Shown here one piece after another: positions 45,469-58,168 of a DNA stretch of 64,000 nt; position 1 is the first letter of the stretch, and each line of letters opens with the position of its first letter. The stretch is from positions 25,361,047-25,425,046 of the forward strand of contig CM029370.1 of NCBI GenBank assembly GCA_017165825.1. The letters run 5' to 3'. The notes under the pieces were generated by a model that saw only the letters and a program-made list of their open reading frames with translations, searched no databases and was not told the DNA's origin. This DNA is from Hepsetus odoe (lineage: Eukaryota > Chordata > Actinopteri > Characiformes > Hepsetidae). The position numbers and the translations under genes were made by a program.

Positions 45469-46041
45469 ATCTAATATTCATGGACTGGGAACAATATTTT
45501 GGAACATATAAAAGTTGGTTCACGGCAGGAACTAAAATATTCTTGTTTATTTAATGTGTTGTTGTTTGCTTGTTTGTTTTTGTTGCGTAGCCCCTTCTCC
45601 GTTGAAGACACATCCGGAATAACAACGGTTTTGCTCAGAATTGGTGGAAATTTCTTGCTGGTTTGCAAGTTTAAAGAATCCTGAACCTGTTGGTGGAAAA
45701 GGGCTGTATGTGACCAGAGCAGGTTTATTATTGGGGCATGGACAGCAGGGTCTTCTATGGCAACAGTTCCTAATGTGACATCTGCATTTATGCCTTTAGC
45801 GCAATAAAGAAGCCTTGAAAATTATGGTTTAGGGCAGTCACTGAATGACTGAGATGCTTGTGCAGTGATGGAATGTAAGTACATGTGACCAGTGGTGTGA
45901 AAGTAAAGTGTATTTAATGCACAGTGAGGTTGTCTTCCGTTAACAAGCTGATTTTTTTCCATTTAGAGTAGTAATGGAAGGAGGTTTGACATAAGGAAAA
46001 TCGGAAACTGGAGTGCAAACACCATTTGGAATAGAGATTAA
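45469..46041. other. Intron, nothing recognised except a short shared word
   Basis: The segment 45905-45931 ('aaagtgtatttaatgcacag' and on) recurs with one mismatch at 48898-48924. Otherwise unassigned. Confidence 0.45.
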
Positions 46042-46285
46042 TGAAAGTGAAAGAAGTGAAAATGACTATCCTTGTCATTGTGAAACGCAGCACAGCACAA
46101 CACAACAAACAAGCTCAGCGTTTCACCCACACACACGTGCAGCAGGGGGCAGCTATTGAAAGCGAGCAGTGACAGGGATGGTACCTTGCTCAAGGGTACC
46201 TCAGGGCAACCTACTGGTGAAGGAACCAAACCCACAATCTTCAGATCCGGGTGCAACTCCCTAAACACTAGGCCACCATCGCCTA
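46042..46285 (-). repeat. tRNA-derived SINE, family 1, full length
   Basis: On the + strand it runs 'gaaagaagtgaaaatgact', 'tgtgaaacgcagcacagcac', 'tcaagggtacctcagggcaa', 'gaaccaaacccacaatcttc' and ends 'aacactaggccaccatcgcc', the reverse complement of the head. Confidence 0.9.
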
Positions 46286-48005
46286 GTGAATATCTGAGAA
46301 CTGATTGGTGTGAAAACTACAGGCACTGGTCTACAGAGATGTAGAACAACAGATTATTCATTCTTCACCACATTCTCCACAAGTGCTAGAGATGGATGAA
46401 AAACTAAAGGGGAATTCAACATAAATTGTCTTTGTGAGGTGCTGGCTTCTGTTCTGAGTTACTGGTTGTGCTGGCATTTCAAATAAAAACAAATGTCTGG
46501 GAAAGTAAAACTTACTGCCAATTCATTAAATCTGCAAGGAAAGAGCCACAGAAGAGCACAATACTACATTGCTACTAAATGCGTTTCTTTTCTGTCCTGA
46601 AAAGAATCGCTGTCTTGGTCAAAGACGGAGATCTTGACTGCCTTTAGGCACTTTTAGGCGCCCAGGCTTTCTATTCACTCTGGCTTTCTATAAAGAAATT
46701 TGCATTCTCTATAAAGCATGAGGATGTACTCTTTGGTGGAACTACAAGACAATTTAAAAAAATCATCATCCTCAAAAAACCTTTAGGTGCTTTAAGGATA
46801 CATTCCTGAACCTTTAAAGAGTGGTTTTATGTTTCATATGCAAGAAGCTTCAGACCTGTTGTTACTCTGGTTGCAGGATCATTAAGGCAGCTATGTAACA
46901 GCGTGCATGTGCTTCTGTATTCAAGCGCCTCTCCTAAGGCTCATATGTCATGCTTTTGCACCTACGCTGAAGCCGTGATGAAAGTTTTATGCACTTGTCT
47001 CGCAGCATGTGTTCCATGTTGTCAGTCACACCTCCTCGGCTCAGCTAAGAACCGTATCCTTTGTGCTTCTTATTGCACAGGGCTGCAAACCATTAATTAA
47101 CTGCGACGAAGTGTGCTGGCATAACCTACTTCAGGATGACATCCACTCGCGCTGTGGCTTTGGCCTATCCAGTCTTTTTAGAGCACTACTCTTTACCTGT
47201 CATGTTGACAAGGTTATTACAAATTCATTTTGTATGCTAGTTCATGCCTTATAACAGCAATTAAGTGAAACACTCACAATAGGGAAAACTGACATTATCT
47301 CCGCCTCGGCCTGATAGGCGCTTGATTGACAGCGCCAGTGTGGCTGAATTGTAAAACAGGATTTGCTCACAAGCATGGAAAAAGCCCATCCTCCACCATC
47401 TCGATCCAGCAAAGGCTTCCACTCTGACTAAAATGTGTGCTAAACGGGAATTCTGAGCGTTTTTTGTACTGAGTTTGAGATTATGTAGTATATTAACAAT
47501 CCAAGATCTCAAATCTACTCCATTGTGTATGGTGCATTCCATCGAATATGCTCTCGTTGTGTCCAGTCTTTGTCTTTATTACGGCTACCATTCTTTGCAG
47601 GAGACTTGCTTTAAGTTTCTCTACAAAAATCTGAGGGAAAAGCAGTTATTCCTACTAAACATTTAAAGTAAGAGTAGAGCTTTTTTCTTATTCCTTAAAA
47701 AAGGAAAGCTTTAACTGGTTATCTGATGAGGACAGCTTTGGTGGTCTACCAGGTCGTTCAAAGTTGTTTCATCTTCCTTTTTTTTTTATTTCCAGCTTTG
47801 GAAACTCCTGTTTTTTCTTTGGCTTTCCTCTTTCTTATACTGATGAATAATCTTTTTAGAAATCCCACAAGAGAAAGAAATGAGGCAACTAAAGTGTGCT
47901 GGAGGCTTTTTGTGTGGATGGGTGTCAGTTAGAATGAAATGACAGGAAATACCTGTGCTTGCACACATATTGTGTACAGTGAATTTGATTGACACACTGG
48001 TAGTG

Positions 48006-48006
<1 letters not shown>
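46286..48006. other. Intron; possible conserved block at 46940-47400
   Basis: The block 46940-47400 is repeat-free and GC-richer, with 'aaaccattaattaactgcga' and 'tcattttgtatgctagttc'. No splice-bounded exon with protein similarity is present. The frames at 46903-47542 are not convincing. Confidence 0.4.

Positions 48007-48042
<36 letters not shown>
48007..48042. repeat. (AC)18 microsatellite
   Basis: Eighteen perfect AC units, directly against a SINE remnant. Confidence 0.97.
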
Positions 48043-48043
<1 letters not shown>

Positions 48044-48205
48044 AGGAGCAGTGGGCTGCAGTACCTTTGCCTTGGTCCATTGTGGGGTTTGGTGTGTTGC
48101 CCAAGGGCACTTTAGCTGTGGATGCAGGAGTGGGAAAGTGTTGTTTTTCTGCCCTTCCGGAGGCTTGAACCAGCAACCCTTTGGCTGGATGCCTAATGCA
48201 GCTTT
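48043..48205 (-). repeat. Decayed tRNA-derived SINE fragment
   Basis: The stretch 'gagcagtgggctgcagtacc', 'gttgcccaagggcacttta' and 'aggcttgaaccagcaaccct' reads as the reversed body and B box of a tRNA-SINE of another subfamily. The adjacent AC tract is probably its simple tail. Confidence 0.6.
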
Positions 48206-49089
48206 TGGATCGGCTTTAGGTGAGAAGACACACCTGTAACTGGTAGGTTTAACCCTAAACGTATAGATTGATTAATCCTTTGGACTTTTTTAAATGGATT
48301 GATCTTAAACAAATATACATTTACAAAGAAAATGGAAGAAAGTTTTTCAATCTATTTTTCGTAATTAAAATTGTTTTCAGGTGACAGTATCACGAATGTC
48401 GCAACATTAGGATTTTTACACAATAGCTCATGTGAGAGCTATTAGAGCTTTTAATGTTCGGTATAAAATTGATACACTGCATTTGAATTCACCATAAGCA
48501 AGTAGCTCTTGAGTTTATTTCCTGCCTGATTCAGTGTCTGAAATGAAACGAGCAGTTGAGTTATTCCCCAGCTGTGTAGCTGCTCCTCACAAACCAAAGT
48601 TGTTTTCCGCTGGTATGACTGTTAAGGGTGGGTGTGAGAAATGTGCCCAGGGTCTCCTGACAGAAATGATATGAGGACCTCTTATGCAGCACTCGAGAGG
48701 GTGCAACTCTCCGCTCAATACAAGACTTCATATTGTTCTTCCCAATCAAATCAAAGCTGTCTGTGGGATCATCCCCACAGCACGTCTTAACCTCTCGAGT
48801 CTTTTTGAAGCTAATTACTATGTGTCAATGGAAGTTCAAAATTAGGTGCTTGCCAGCCTATCATTAAAAGATCTGACTCCTTGCCTCATGTGTAAATAAA
48901 GTGTATATAATGCACAGTGAGGTGATTTATTCCATTCTGTATAGTTATTCCCTTAATAACTACATTAGCATTGTATTAGGCCTATTAGGCTTGTTTGATT
49001 TAATGATTTAATTTTGATTAATAATTATCCATTTTGGTGCAGCTAACTAACACACTAATCACAACTACAGATATATATTTATTGATTAC
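48206..49089. other. Intron, nothing recognised
   Basis: Unique AT-rich sequence. It contains the second copy of the short shared word at 48898-48924. Confidence 0.4.
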
Positions 49090-49910
49090 TATAAACTGCT
49101 CAGCCATAACATTAAAACGACCTGCCTAACTTTGTGTAGGTACCCCTTGTCCTGTCAACACAGCTCTAACATAAACGAGGCATAAACATAAAAATTCTGA
49201 GGGTTTGCTGTGGTATCTGACACAAATACATTAGCAGATCCTGTAAGTCCTGTAAGTTGCACTGGGGGCCTCTGTGGATCAGACTAGTTAATCCAGCACC
49301 TCCCAGAGATGTTTGTTCTGCGATCTGGGGAATTTGGATAGCAAGTCAACAACGCAAACTCTTTTCCATGTTCCTCAAACCATTCCTAAACAGTTTTTGC
49401 AGTGTGACAGGGTGCATTTTGCTGTTTGCTGGAATATTGTTACTGTGTTGAGTTTTCACAGAGGTGATAAAAGGTGTCCCTGCAGAACATTGCCAATAGC
49501 ATCACACTTCTGCTTCTTCTGCGTCTTCAGCCCTGGTATCTTCTTTGTCCCTAGTAAGCGATGAACATTTGCCTGGCTGACTGTCTTACAAAGCTGACTT
49601 GATGTAATTTGATTCATCAGACCAGGCCACCTTCTTTCATTGTTCCATGTTTCAGTTCTGATTCTCACACACCTCTGAGCGGTCTGTGGCTTTGCTGCCC
49701 CATACACAACCAATGCAACCGCAATGCACTGTGTCCATCTTTCTTTTATAGTTAGCAACCTATCTTCTATGAGGTTGGTCAGGAAGGGCTAGCTTTCACC
49801 TCCTCCAGATATCATTCACACTTTGGCACCCCTAACTGTGTTACCAGTTCACTGGTTGCTTTCCTTGGACCACTTTTGGTAGGTATTTACCAATGGATCA
49901 GCAGTAGTAC
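49090..49910 (-). pseudogene. DNA-transposon relic, Tc1/mariner-like transposase
   Basis: The left end 'gctcagccataacattaaaa' with 'cctgcctaactttgtgtagg' is a well-known fish transposon terminus. The body has 'tcctgtaagtcctgtaagtt', 'ctggggaatttggatagcaa', 'gttcctcaaaccattcct', 'tgattcatcagaccaggcca' and 'tccttggaccacttttgg'. In the intact family these encode a Tc1/mariner-type transposase on the minus strand. Here the frames are interrupted and the copy is shortened. The right terminus was not found. Confidence 0.75.
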
Positions 49911-50035
49911 ATGCCTGGACATTTTTAAATGTACAGTTTCTTTTTGGTTTCAGTGAGATTAAGCTAACATTCTAAGAAGCCTAGCACCTACAGTTGAACA
50001 CCGCAAAAGCAGTAACTTAATTAGAATGTCAAAGC
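49911..50035. other. Short intron gap
   Basis: Nothing recognised. Confidence 0.4.
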
Positions 50036-50068
50036 ATAGAATAGAATAGAATAGAATAGAATAGAATA
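50036..50068. repeat. (ATAGA)n microsatellite
   Basis: Six to seven pentanucleotide units in a row. Confidence 0.95.
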
Positions 50069-51177
50069 ATCATTTATTATCCCACGAATTAGAAATTTGG
50101 GTGTTATAGGGCTCTTTAACAAGAAGGAACAAGAAAGAATATTAGAACTAGCTGCCATTCCCAAAAGGTTTTTGTTGGTCTGTACAAAAACATTTTCATA
50201 AATCTTACATTTTGCATCAAGTTGCACGTAAGTGTGACAAGCCACACAACTGAGTACTAGGAAGCGGGGGGGTAGGGGTGGTGTGTGTTCTTCATGCATA
50301 AATGACTTGGTTTTTTTATAAGTCAGTTAAAAGTATTATGGGTTATGGGGTTTGAGGTTTATTTAGTTTGGGTTTAACTGCAACTGACACTGAAAAAGGT
50401 GTGTTGAAGAGCTTTCATTAAAGGTTTGAGTTTTTACACCCCTATATTAAATCATATTTCATATATAAATCATATATTAAACCAACATTGCACATTCCAT
50501 AACTTCAAAGATGGATTTTTATGACAATGCAGGAATGCAGCGGTGTTTTTAACAGGGCTCTGATCCTTTCACTACAGCCCCCCAGCCAGCCATAAAATCC
50601 CTCTTCAGTTGATGTGAGACCAGTCAGTCGACTCCCTGTGCTGATTTTCTAAACAATGCAGGGCCGGACAGCGCATGGATTAAAGCGTCTTTTCTCTACC
50701 CCTGTGAAAATTCACTTTGTGCTCACCTAATCCCTTGGCGAATTAGTTAAATGAAGCGTGCTCTGTGTGAGGCACCCGGTAAAGCCGGGACAGTCCTCTG
50801 GACCCCACAGGGAGACTTTCCGGCCCTTTATTAGAGCAGCATTTTTTAAAGACTTGAGTCCTGTTTAAGCATATATTTCAAGTATATTGAGGATTTGTTT
50901 GTTAAGGTGGTTCTTAAGCTGTGCTACAGCACAGTACTGCTATTAGAGCTATTGTTTGATGAGACAGCATTTTGTCAGCGTCCCCCTTACTCTAAAAGTA
51001 GCTTGTCAAATGTCTTAGATATCTGAAGCTTGCCTCTTTAGTTTTGCACTGGAGGTACTATAACTCAAAGGATATCTTAACCTAACATACTCATAGGATA
51101 GCTTTAACTAACAAGCATTGGAAACCTGTAGTCCACCATTGAACCCTTGCATAAACCCAGAATTAGTAAAAGTACAC
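50069..51177. other. Intron; possible conserved block at 50560-50850
   Basis: There is no gene. The part at 50560-50850 is repeat-free and GC-richer, with 'cctaatcccttggcgaatta', and could be a conserved element. Confidence 0.4.
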
Positions 51178-51715
51178 TAATTCTAACTAGATGTACAGAT
51201 ACTTCTCTTGTACTCTGCTAAAGGCAAAGTACTGAGTGGACTTGAGTGCACTCAAGTGAAAGTAAAAAGTATAGATTCTGAAATGAAGAGTACTTCAATT
51301 AAAACAATCAAAAAGAACATTAATTTCACACATTCAGTTTCCTCCATGTCTCTACTAGTTCCGTGACAGACATCACTCTCGGTGCACCTTTTCTCCACCA
51401 TCCACTCTGCTTTTCTCGGTTGCTGTGTTAATGTGTTAATCTTTAATGTTTTGTTATGTCTGATCTGCACCGTTGGATATGCCATGGGGTTTTATTTTTT
51501 CTGTATATTATTTATCCATTTAGGTGGAAAATTGGATCTGATGTTTGGAAGGTTTGCAATGATTCCTCTTGAATGCATTAAAAAGAAAGGTGACTGTTTT
51601 GAAAAAGTAAGGAGTAGAAGGTAACGATTTTTGTGTTAAAATGTAGGGATTAAAAGTAAAAAGGTCTACTTTAACGACTGTGTAAAAGTATTTGTACTTC
51701 ATTTCCCACCTTGGC
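51178..51715. mobile_element. hAT-like non-autonomous element, decayed
   Basis: The left part has 'gtactctgctaaaggcaaag', 'gcactcaagtgaaagtaaaa' and 'gaagagtacttcaatt'. The right part has 'aaaagtaaaaaggtctactt' and 'gtaaaagtatttgtacttca'. This interlaced 'acttttactcaagtac' wording at both ends is typical of a common fish hAT-type element. Internal frames are short and unrelated to a transposase. Confidence 0.5.
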
Positions 51716-54700
51716 CTACAACATCTGATGCAGGGTGCTGACTATTACTTGCTACCTGCATATGCCGTTAAGGAATCTCACTGTCCTGAGCATGGCTTGG
51801 CAGACTGTGAGAAAAATCATGTAAATCTGATTCTTTTCTTTTTCCTGAGCTATCACTTTATATTAGAACAGTTTGCTGCTCTGCCACTACTTCATGCATT
51901 CAGGTGCCCGAGAGAGGAGCGATGGATAATCGTGGTGGACTCTGCCTGTACAGCAGTAGGGAATAGGATCATGGCTGACAGAGACAGCAGAGCAGAGTAT
52001 AATTTGTCTACCTTCTGTGTGTGTGTGCTCTCAGGTGCCCCATTAATGGTAGCTTATCTGGGTGATTAGAATAAAATCACCTCTGGCCTGGGTGGTACTG
52101 GTGGCAGGGGCACAGATGGCACACAGGGACATGCTGTTGTAGCCCCGTCTGGGCCACGCCTAGCTGGGTCAGACATCAACTCTTCCAAACATAATCCCTG
52201 CTTTATGGAAGAGCGTTGTCTATTATACAGACTCAATGAGTACGGACTCATGTTCCGAGAAACGTTTATCTGTGCTATTGAGAATGGAGTAAGCTGACAA
52301 GCTCCAGTGGGAGGTGACCTACTTCTCGTCAAACCATCATTTGCTTAGCCCTGTAGGATCCTCGGTAGTGAGTGTGCGTGTGTGTGTGAGTGTGTGCAGG
52401 TGTGTTTGGAATAAGAAACAGTCCGATTAACTTAAAAAATAAGTCCCATAATTATTATAAAACTGAAAAAATGGATACCCACATTTTTGCTGGAGTCAGG
52501 GGCAAGGGTAAAATGGTAAGTGAAACACTGTCGGTGACCATGCGGAGCATTAGAATGAAAGTGTTACAAAGGAAAAAGGACTACTGTAAACATTATTCAT
52601 GTTATTATATCTGTTACAGTGCAGTGACAGTTCAGATAAGATGATAGGAAATGAGAGACTGAATGTCTAGATCAGCATCACCAGTAGTCAGTTATCTGTT
52701 ATACATTAAACTATACTTCCTGAAACTTTGATACTTTCAAATCAAGCATGTCTGAAATGCCAAAACTCAGAAAACTACTTTTCTTACTGTGCTTCAGGGC
52801 TTTGAGGTGAGTCAGCTGTTGATGGAACAACTTTGCAGATACACATTGCCTACAAATACTGGGCACCTCTTACTCATGCAGCTAGTTTTACTCACAGATG
52901 GATTTATTTCAGTGATAAATGACTGATCTGGCTTCTGTGATAACTGACTGATCTGGATCAAATAATAAAAAAATGTGTAAAACCTTATTCTTCATTCTTG
53001 GCTTTGCTGAAATATAATTAAATAAACCATGTCTGCTTGGTTTTGCTGCTGGATGGTTTTGCTGTATGTTGAAGCTATCTTCCAGTGTTAATGATGTTCT
53101 TAACATCAGCGGTGATAAATACATTTACAACGAGAGAAGCAAGAAATCTTTTTTTATCAAGACAGCTGTCAACAGTATTGGCCATGTAAAAGTTTTTGAA
53201 AGGTTTAAGAGAGGTTTACAGGCACGTAACCTATTTTAGCAACATAAAGTAGCTCTGGTTCTGATTGGAAATGCAGATCAAAAGGTCAAACCGGACAAAT
53301 GCATTAATGGCGTTATATAAATAAGGGTCTAAATAATTGATATGTAATGTACATTACACATGCATTGTATGAACCCTCCATCTATACAGGGTATAAAAAA
53401 TACATTTGTGTTCTGTGTATGCATTTGTGAGTGTGTATGTGCTGCCAAACCTTGGTGCCCAGGGCAGCTGGCATCTCCCAGTGCCATAAGAAGAGCTGAG
53501 TGGAAGCAGGTGGATGAGGCTTAACTGCAGTTCCCCCTCATACACTTCACACACTACGCTTGCAGGCTTCTTCAACTCATTACTGTATTCATGATACACA
53601 TCCCCCCGCTGACTCCCCGCAATAGAATGGCAGTATCATTTTGAATACAGCACTTTTTCCCCCTTGTAGCCTCTGTCTCCCACAAGCACGGCAAAAAAAA
53701 TCTAAAATAACAAAGCTGCCAGCAGAAATAGCCTGCACTGCCATGTGCTGCATTTATTTCTTCTCATTTATTTTGTTATTTTCTTTAACTAGGTTTTTAA
53801 ATGGTGGTTGTAGGCAGCAAAATGGATGCCACGTTATTTCTGAAAATTAAATCATCGCCAGAGCAACTTTCTGTAGCTGTAGCAATAAGCAGATGTCAGC
53901 ATGCCCTCCATCAATAGTTCAGTTTTTCCAAGTTTTTCTGGCAGCCACGATGGCCGAATAAACATCTGGTGAAGTAGCTTTTACTAAATGAAATGTAAGA
54001 ATTTTTTTCAGCGAAAAGACATGAGGCACAGTTATATTTATTTATTTATTTAGATGCGGGCTAATTATCTCGCAGTAAGTGTATCGCAGTTAAAAGGTTA
54101 GATTTCTTTTTCATTGTGAGATGCAGATACTTTACCGAAATCACCTAAAGACCTTTCTTGGATTTGTTTTTCCTTCTTTCCATCTGTTTTCAAAGCCATT
54201 TATCTGTTTGCGATGGGTTGAATTTTTTACCTTTAAATTTTGTAACTCTGTAGAGCATTAAAAAAGAAACACAGAAAATGATGTAGTCTATATAACATTT
54301 TACACTCTGACATTTATTTTTTTCCATTGCCTTCTCTTTTCTTATCCAACACTCTAAATGCCTTTTTGTGGATGTGCTGTTCCAGCTATGGGGAAGAAGG
54401 CACCTCTCTCTGCACCTGCCCTGAATTGGAATGGAATTAGTCCTTGATGGAGCCTATATTTACTCCTTCAGAAGAGTCCCTAGGTCACCCTCTGATGCGT
54501 ATTGATCCGGACAGGAGTAATTTGGAGGAAAATGACGTTTGTTTTTGGGCCTTCAGGCTCAGGCTCGATGGGAAGACACCCAGAGATTGGAGTAAAAGAA
54601 AAAAACAAAAATCAATCCTTGTAAACATTGCAGTTTCTCCCCTTTCCTGCATTCAGCTTTCGTCCAGGGAACTCAAAGCAGCTCCATAATTAAGCTTTTG

Positions 54701-55404
54701 TAGACTTTTACTTTACTCTCTCAAAGAAAAGACTGTCAGCTTAGATTACTGGAGGAATGCAGCCTTTGAAGAATTGACCTTGATGTGTTTGTCTTGCTTG
54801 TTGCAGTTTGAATCATTTGTCTTTGTTGTGGGGGAAAACGACCCTGTTAATTTCATCCAATTTCTGTTTCTCTGTTGGTCCCAGAAAGCTCTCCAAAATG
54901 TCACAATAACTCGCAGATTTTCATTTAATAAAACACTCACAGATGAGGTTTATCACCCCAAAATATTTAAATGCGCTCACATGATTCGACTTTTAATTGT
55001 ACGAAGAATTGCCGTCACATTTCTGTGAACAATCATAATTTTCTAACAAATAGAAGTGCACTTAAAATATTTGACATCAAATTATATAAAAATATAATAA
55101 TATGAACAAATCAGGTGTCTAAAACAAATGAAACTTTTCAATCCGAATCGCTGCCCACAAAAATGTAATCAGAGCCCAGTTTGTTAGCACCCATGAATTT
55201 ACATGTTTAGTTGGTTTTTTAAATAAGTATGCATTTTCTAGTGGGAGCAAATCTAGAGAGCATTTTCTTTCAAACTTTAATGCACTTTTTGAGTGTTCTG
55301 TTTATTTAAGTTTAATATGTTGGTGAAAAAATGTCCCTTAACCTTTACACCAACCACATTTTTTTTTGTTTATGAAAATACTCATTAATTGTACCTATAG
55401 AGGA
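51716..55404. other. Intron, no gene seen
   Basis: Holds a short TG tract at 52375-52398, a 20-bp tandem duplicate ('gactgatctgg' words at 52921-52957) and a TTTA tract at 54032-54052. The blocks at 51880-52040 and 53700-53960 are repeat-free and unassigned. Short frames show no family motifs. Confidence 0.45.
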
Positions 55405-55616
55405 TATGAAGCACAGCACAACACAATTACACCTCTGCATTTTACCCATACACTTACACATATTCATCAAAGGGAGCTATTGAAAGCACCTGGGAGCACT
55501 GATGGGGACAGTACCTTGCCCAAGGGTACATTAGAGCAACCTTCTTGCCTGGGATTCGAACACATGACCTTCTGACGCTGGGGCCAACTCCCTAACCACT
55601 AGGTCCCCGCTGCCCC
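55405..55616 (-). repeat. tRNA-derived SINE, family 1
   Basis: It has 'gaagcacagcacaacacaat', 'ctctgcattttacccataca', 'ttgcccaagggtac', 'ggattcgaacacatgacctt' (intact B box) and ends 'aaccactaggtccccgctgc'. Confidence 0.88.
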
Positions 55617-56639
55617 TGATCTACATGAAATAAACAATGAATGTTAGAAGACTATCCTTTTGTTATCGTTGCAGTAACTGCAGTTTCAAAGAGTTTCAGA
55701 CTATTTCTCAATCATGTGTGTTTATTCCTACTTAAATTTAGCTCAAGCAGTAAAAAGCACTTTGCAAAAGCTTTAATAGTGATTATCATTCAATATCATT
55801 CATTCCCGGCTATGCCACGCAAGTCACAGATGTAAAAAAGTCCCTCTTATTCCTCAAAAATAACTGAAATGCATATTTAATGATAAAACATTCATACAAA
55901 AAACCCACATACTAATCTGTTTCAAAAGTGGGCCAAGGTTCCACACTACTACAAAAGCCCTCCACTGCTGTTTATTCTTGTTTTTCTTTCCTCTGAAGAC
56001 AGGAAATGTTAGTTAGCATCTTATTTATCCCAGTGTCCTATTTTAGAATGCATATATCACTTTTGTTTGTGTTGATGTCTTTTCATACCAGGTGACTCCT
56101 CCATCACCATCATATCACTTTGAGAATTCAAATGTCAAGCATTAAAGTTCAATGTTCTTAGAATCTCTTCCTGCCATTCAGCATTTTTGTTGCATTCCAG
56201 ACACAAATGAACCAGGTGACCGTCTTAAAGTGCTGCTTTTTGTTTCCTGCAGGATATGACCCTGTTAAGGAGGGGCACATTTGTCATGCTTACTACTACT
56301 TTAGTCCTAGAGGGCAGTTAAGAAAGGCACCTTTGTGAGAGTTTTCAACTTGTGTTTGCATCAGCAGACAAGCAGTGCATTCTCTACTGTCCTCACTTAT
56401 CATCCGCCGCTCCCTGTCCTTGAGAGGGGAGCTTTATCCACAGTGCCGTGAATCAGTATTTTTACACTTCTTTATATACTTAATGCGCCTTTTAGATCTG
56501 CAGATTTGAAGTATTTGAAGTTCCAAACATGACTGTGTTTCAACCTCCGTGTGACACTGATGATCATCAGTACCTGTTTGGTAAAATTGGTTGATCAGAC
56601 ACCGACTATAATCCTACAGAATCCCCGACTTTGTGCACG
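55617..56639. other. Intron, nothing recognised
   Basis: No gene or repeat identified. Confidence 0.4.
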
Positions 56640-56958
56640 TGTACCTAGAAGAACTGATGCTGGTTTGAAGGCAAAAGGTAGTAACACCAAAAATTAATTT
56701 GATTTAGATTTTTCTTTTGTTCGCTCAATTTGCATTTTGTAAATTGATCAAAATAGTCAGTCAGTCCTTTTCTGCCGCTTGTCCCAAGCGGGGTCGCGGG
56801 GGAGTGCTGGAGTCCATCCCAGCTCACACAGGGCAAAGGACAGGGGACGCACCCTGGACAGGCATTGATCAAAATAAACAATCATTATTTATATTTCTGA
56901 AAGCATTCTTCGTTTCCAGCATTTTTTCACACCTGCCTAAAACTTTTACAAAGTACTG
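56640..56958. mobile_element. Right half of a Tc1 derivative, interrupted by an insertion
   Basis: The stretch from 'agaagaactgatgctggttt' through 'tttcttttgttcgctcaatt' to 'cctgcctaaaacttttacaa' and 'agtactgta' repeats 44935-45127 almost base for base. A 108-bp foreign piece lies at 56756-56863. The left half of the element is absent. Confidence 0.88.
56756..56863. repeat. Nested 108-bp retroposon with 13-bp target duplication
   Basis: The insert reads from 'gtcagtcagtccttttctgc' through 'cgcttgtcccaagcggggtc' to 'caccctggacaggc'. It is flanked by ATTGATCAAAATA at 56743-56755 and again at 56864-56876. The uninterrupted site occurs in the related element near 45031 ('aaattgatcaaaataaacaa'). 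The same repeat family is seen at 58048-58168. Confidence 0.92.
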
Positions 56959-57864
56959 TATATGTTGTTGAGTTTAATTAAATTAAGTTTATTGGTATAT
57001 TTACCCTCTTTTTATGATCAAATGTAATGTTAACAGTAGATTATCCTCTAAAATGGATTCCCTGTAGTGTTCTATAGTTCTAGGGCTAAAGTCCAATTAC
57101 TCAGCTGAAATAGTCCATTGATTATTTGATTAGCACTGTAATAAATGTTGAGACCCCTAGACTCCTAGAGTTCCAGCCAAGCAAGTTAAATGTCTCAGTT
57201 TGTTTCATTTACATTCTGCATTTAGAGAATATGTACTCTTTTGTTCATTGGCTCTATTAGAACAAATAAAGTAATGGTCTTGCATGACAGGGTCCCTGGG
57301 TACATCTGATATATCTGCTTGGAAGATTCGTGTCTTTATTGTTGTTCATGAAGTGGTAGGAGAGGCAGGTGCAGAAATAGCTCTCAGCTGAATGTGTAGC
57401 ATTTGTTATAGGATTTCTCCTGCATTCTTTGTCTTTTCTGTGATGGAAAAAAGACATTACAGCAGCCATAATCTAAATTCATTTAAACCTTTGCCCAGGT
57501 AATGCCACTCTGGGCAGTTTGACAATGCAAAATGCATCCATATTTCATCTGAGACGTAATTGCTTCAGAGGAAACAAATTGGTTTCTATCTAAATGCAAA
57601 TTGTTTTTTGCAAAAGCATGTAGTGAAAAAGATGCGCATGTGGGTTTAGTTGTCTGCTAGACGCAGAGAAAGCCTCAGATATTTGCTCTGCTTCAATATT
57701 TAATCTCCACACTAACGGGACTAAAAACATGGTGCTGCCTCAAAATACTAAATACTTTATTCACGCTCAACATCTGTCACAAAACAAACTGCAGAACGCA
57801 GCCTGTCCCTGCATGTATAATGTAAACAAGTCATAATCAGATTTAATGAACTTTATTGTCCAGC
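56959..57864. other. Intron, nothing recognised
   Basis: No gene or repeat identified. Confidence 0.4.
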
Positions 57865-57975
57865 TTCTGCCTTGTGATGGACTGTCTAGGATGTTTCTCC
57901 ACCCATCTTTCTATGAGTGCTGGGATATGCTCCGGCACTACTCGGGATGTGAGGCTCAGATTATGGAAGGATGAG
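57865..57975 (+). repeat. Tail fragment of the 8627-class repeat
   Basis: 'gatggactgtctaggatgtt', 'tatgagtgctgggatatgct' and 'cagattatggaaggatg' match the tail of this class. Confidence 0.65.
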
Positions 57976-58047
57976 AACAATGCAACTTAAAAGGGTTAAA
58001 CAAAACCATAAACACATCAAAATACAACAAAAGAACATATTAAAACA

Positions 58048-58168
58048 TCCATCCATTTTCTGCCGCTTGTCCCAAACGAGGTCGCGGGGGAGAGCTGGTG
58101 TCCAACCCAGCGCACACAGGGCGAGGACGGGGGACGCACCCTGGACAGGTCGCCAGCCCATAGCAGGG
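58048..58168 (+). repeat. Short retroposon / LINE-tail repeat
   Basis: 'ccatccattttctgccgctt', 'gtcccaaacgaggtcgcggg', 'gcacacagggcgaggacggg' and 'ggacgcaccctggacaggtc' with 'gccagcccatagcaggg' is a longer copy of the insert at 56756-56863. It seems flanked by 'atattaaaaca' at 58037-58047 and 58169-58179, a possible 11-bp target duplication. Confidence 0.8.

Noticed and set aside
56230..56290. Good-looking acceptor 'tttcctgcag' considered as an exon start
   Set aside because: The following frame has no match to slc35f1 and reaches no fitting donor.
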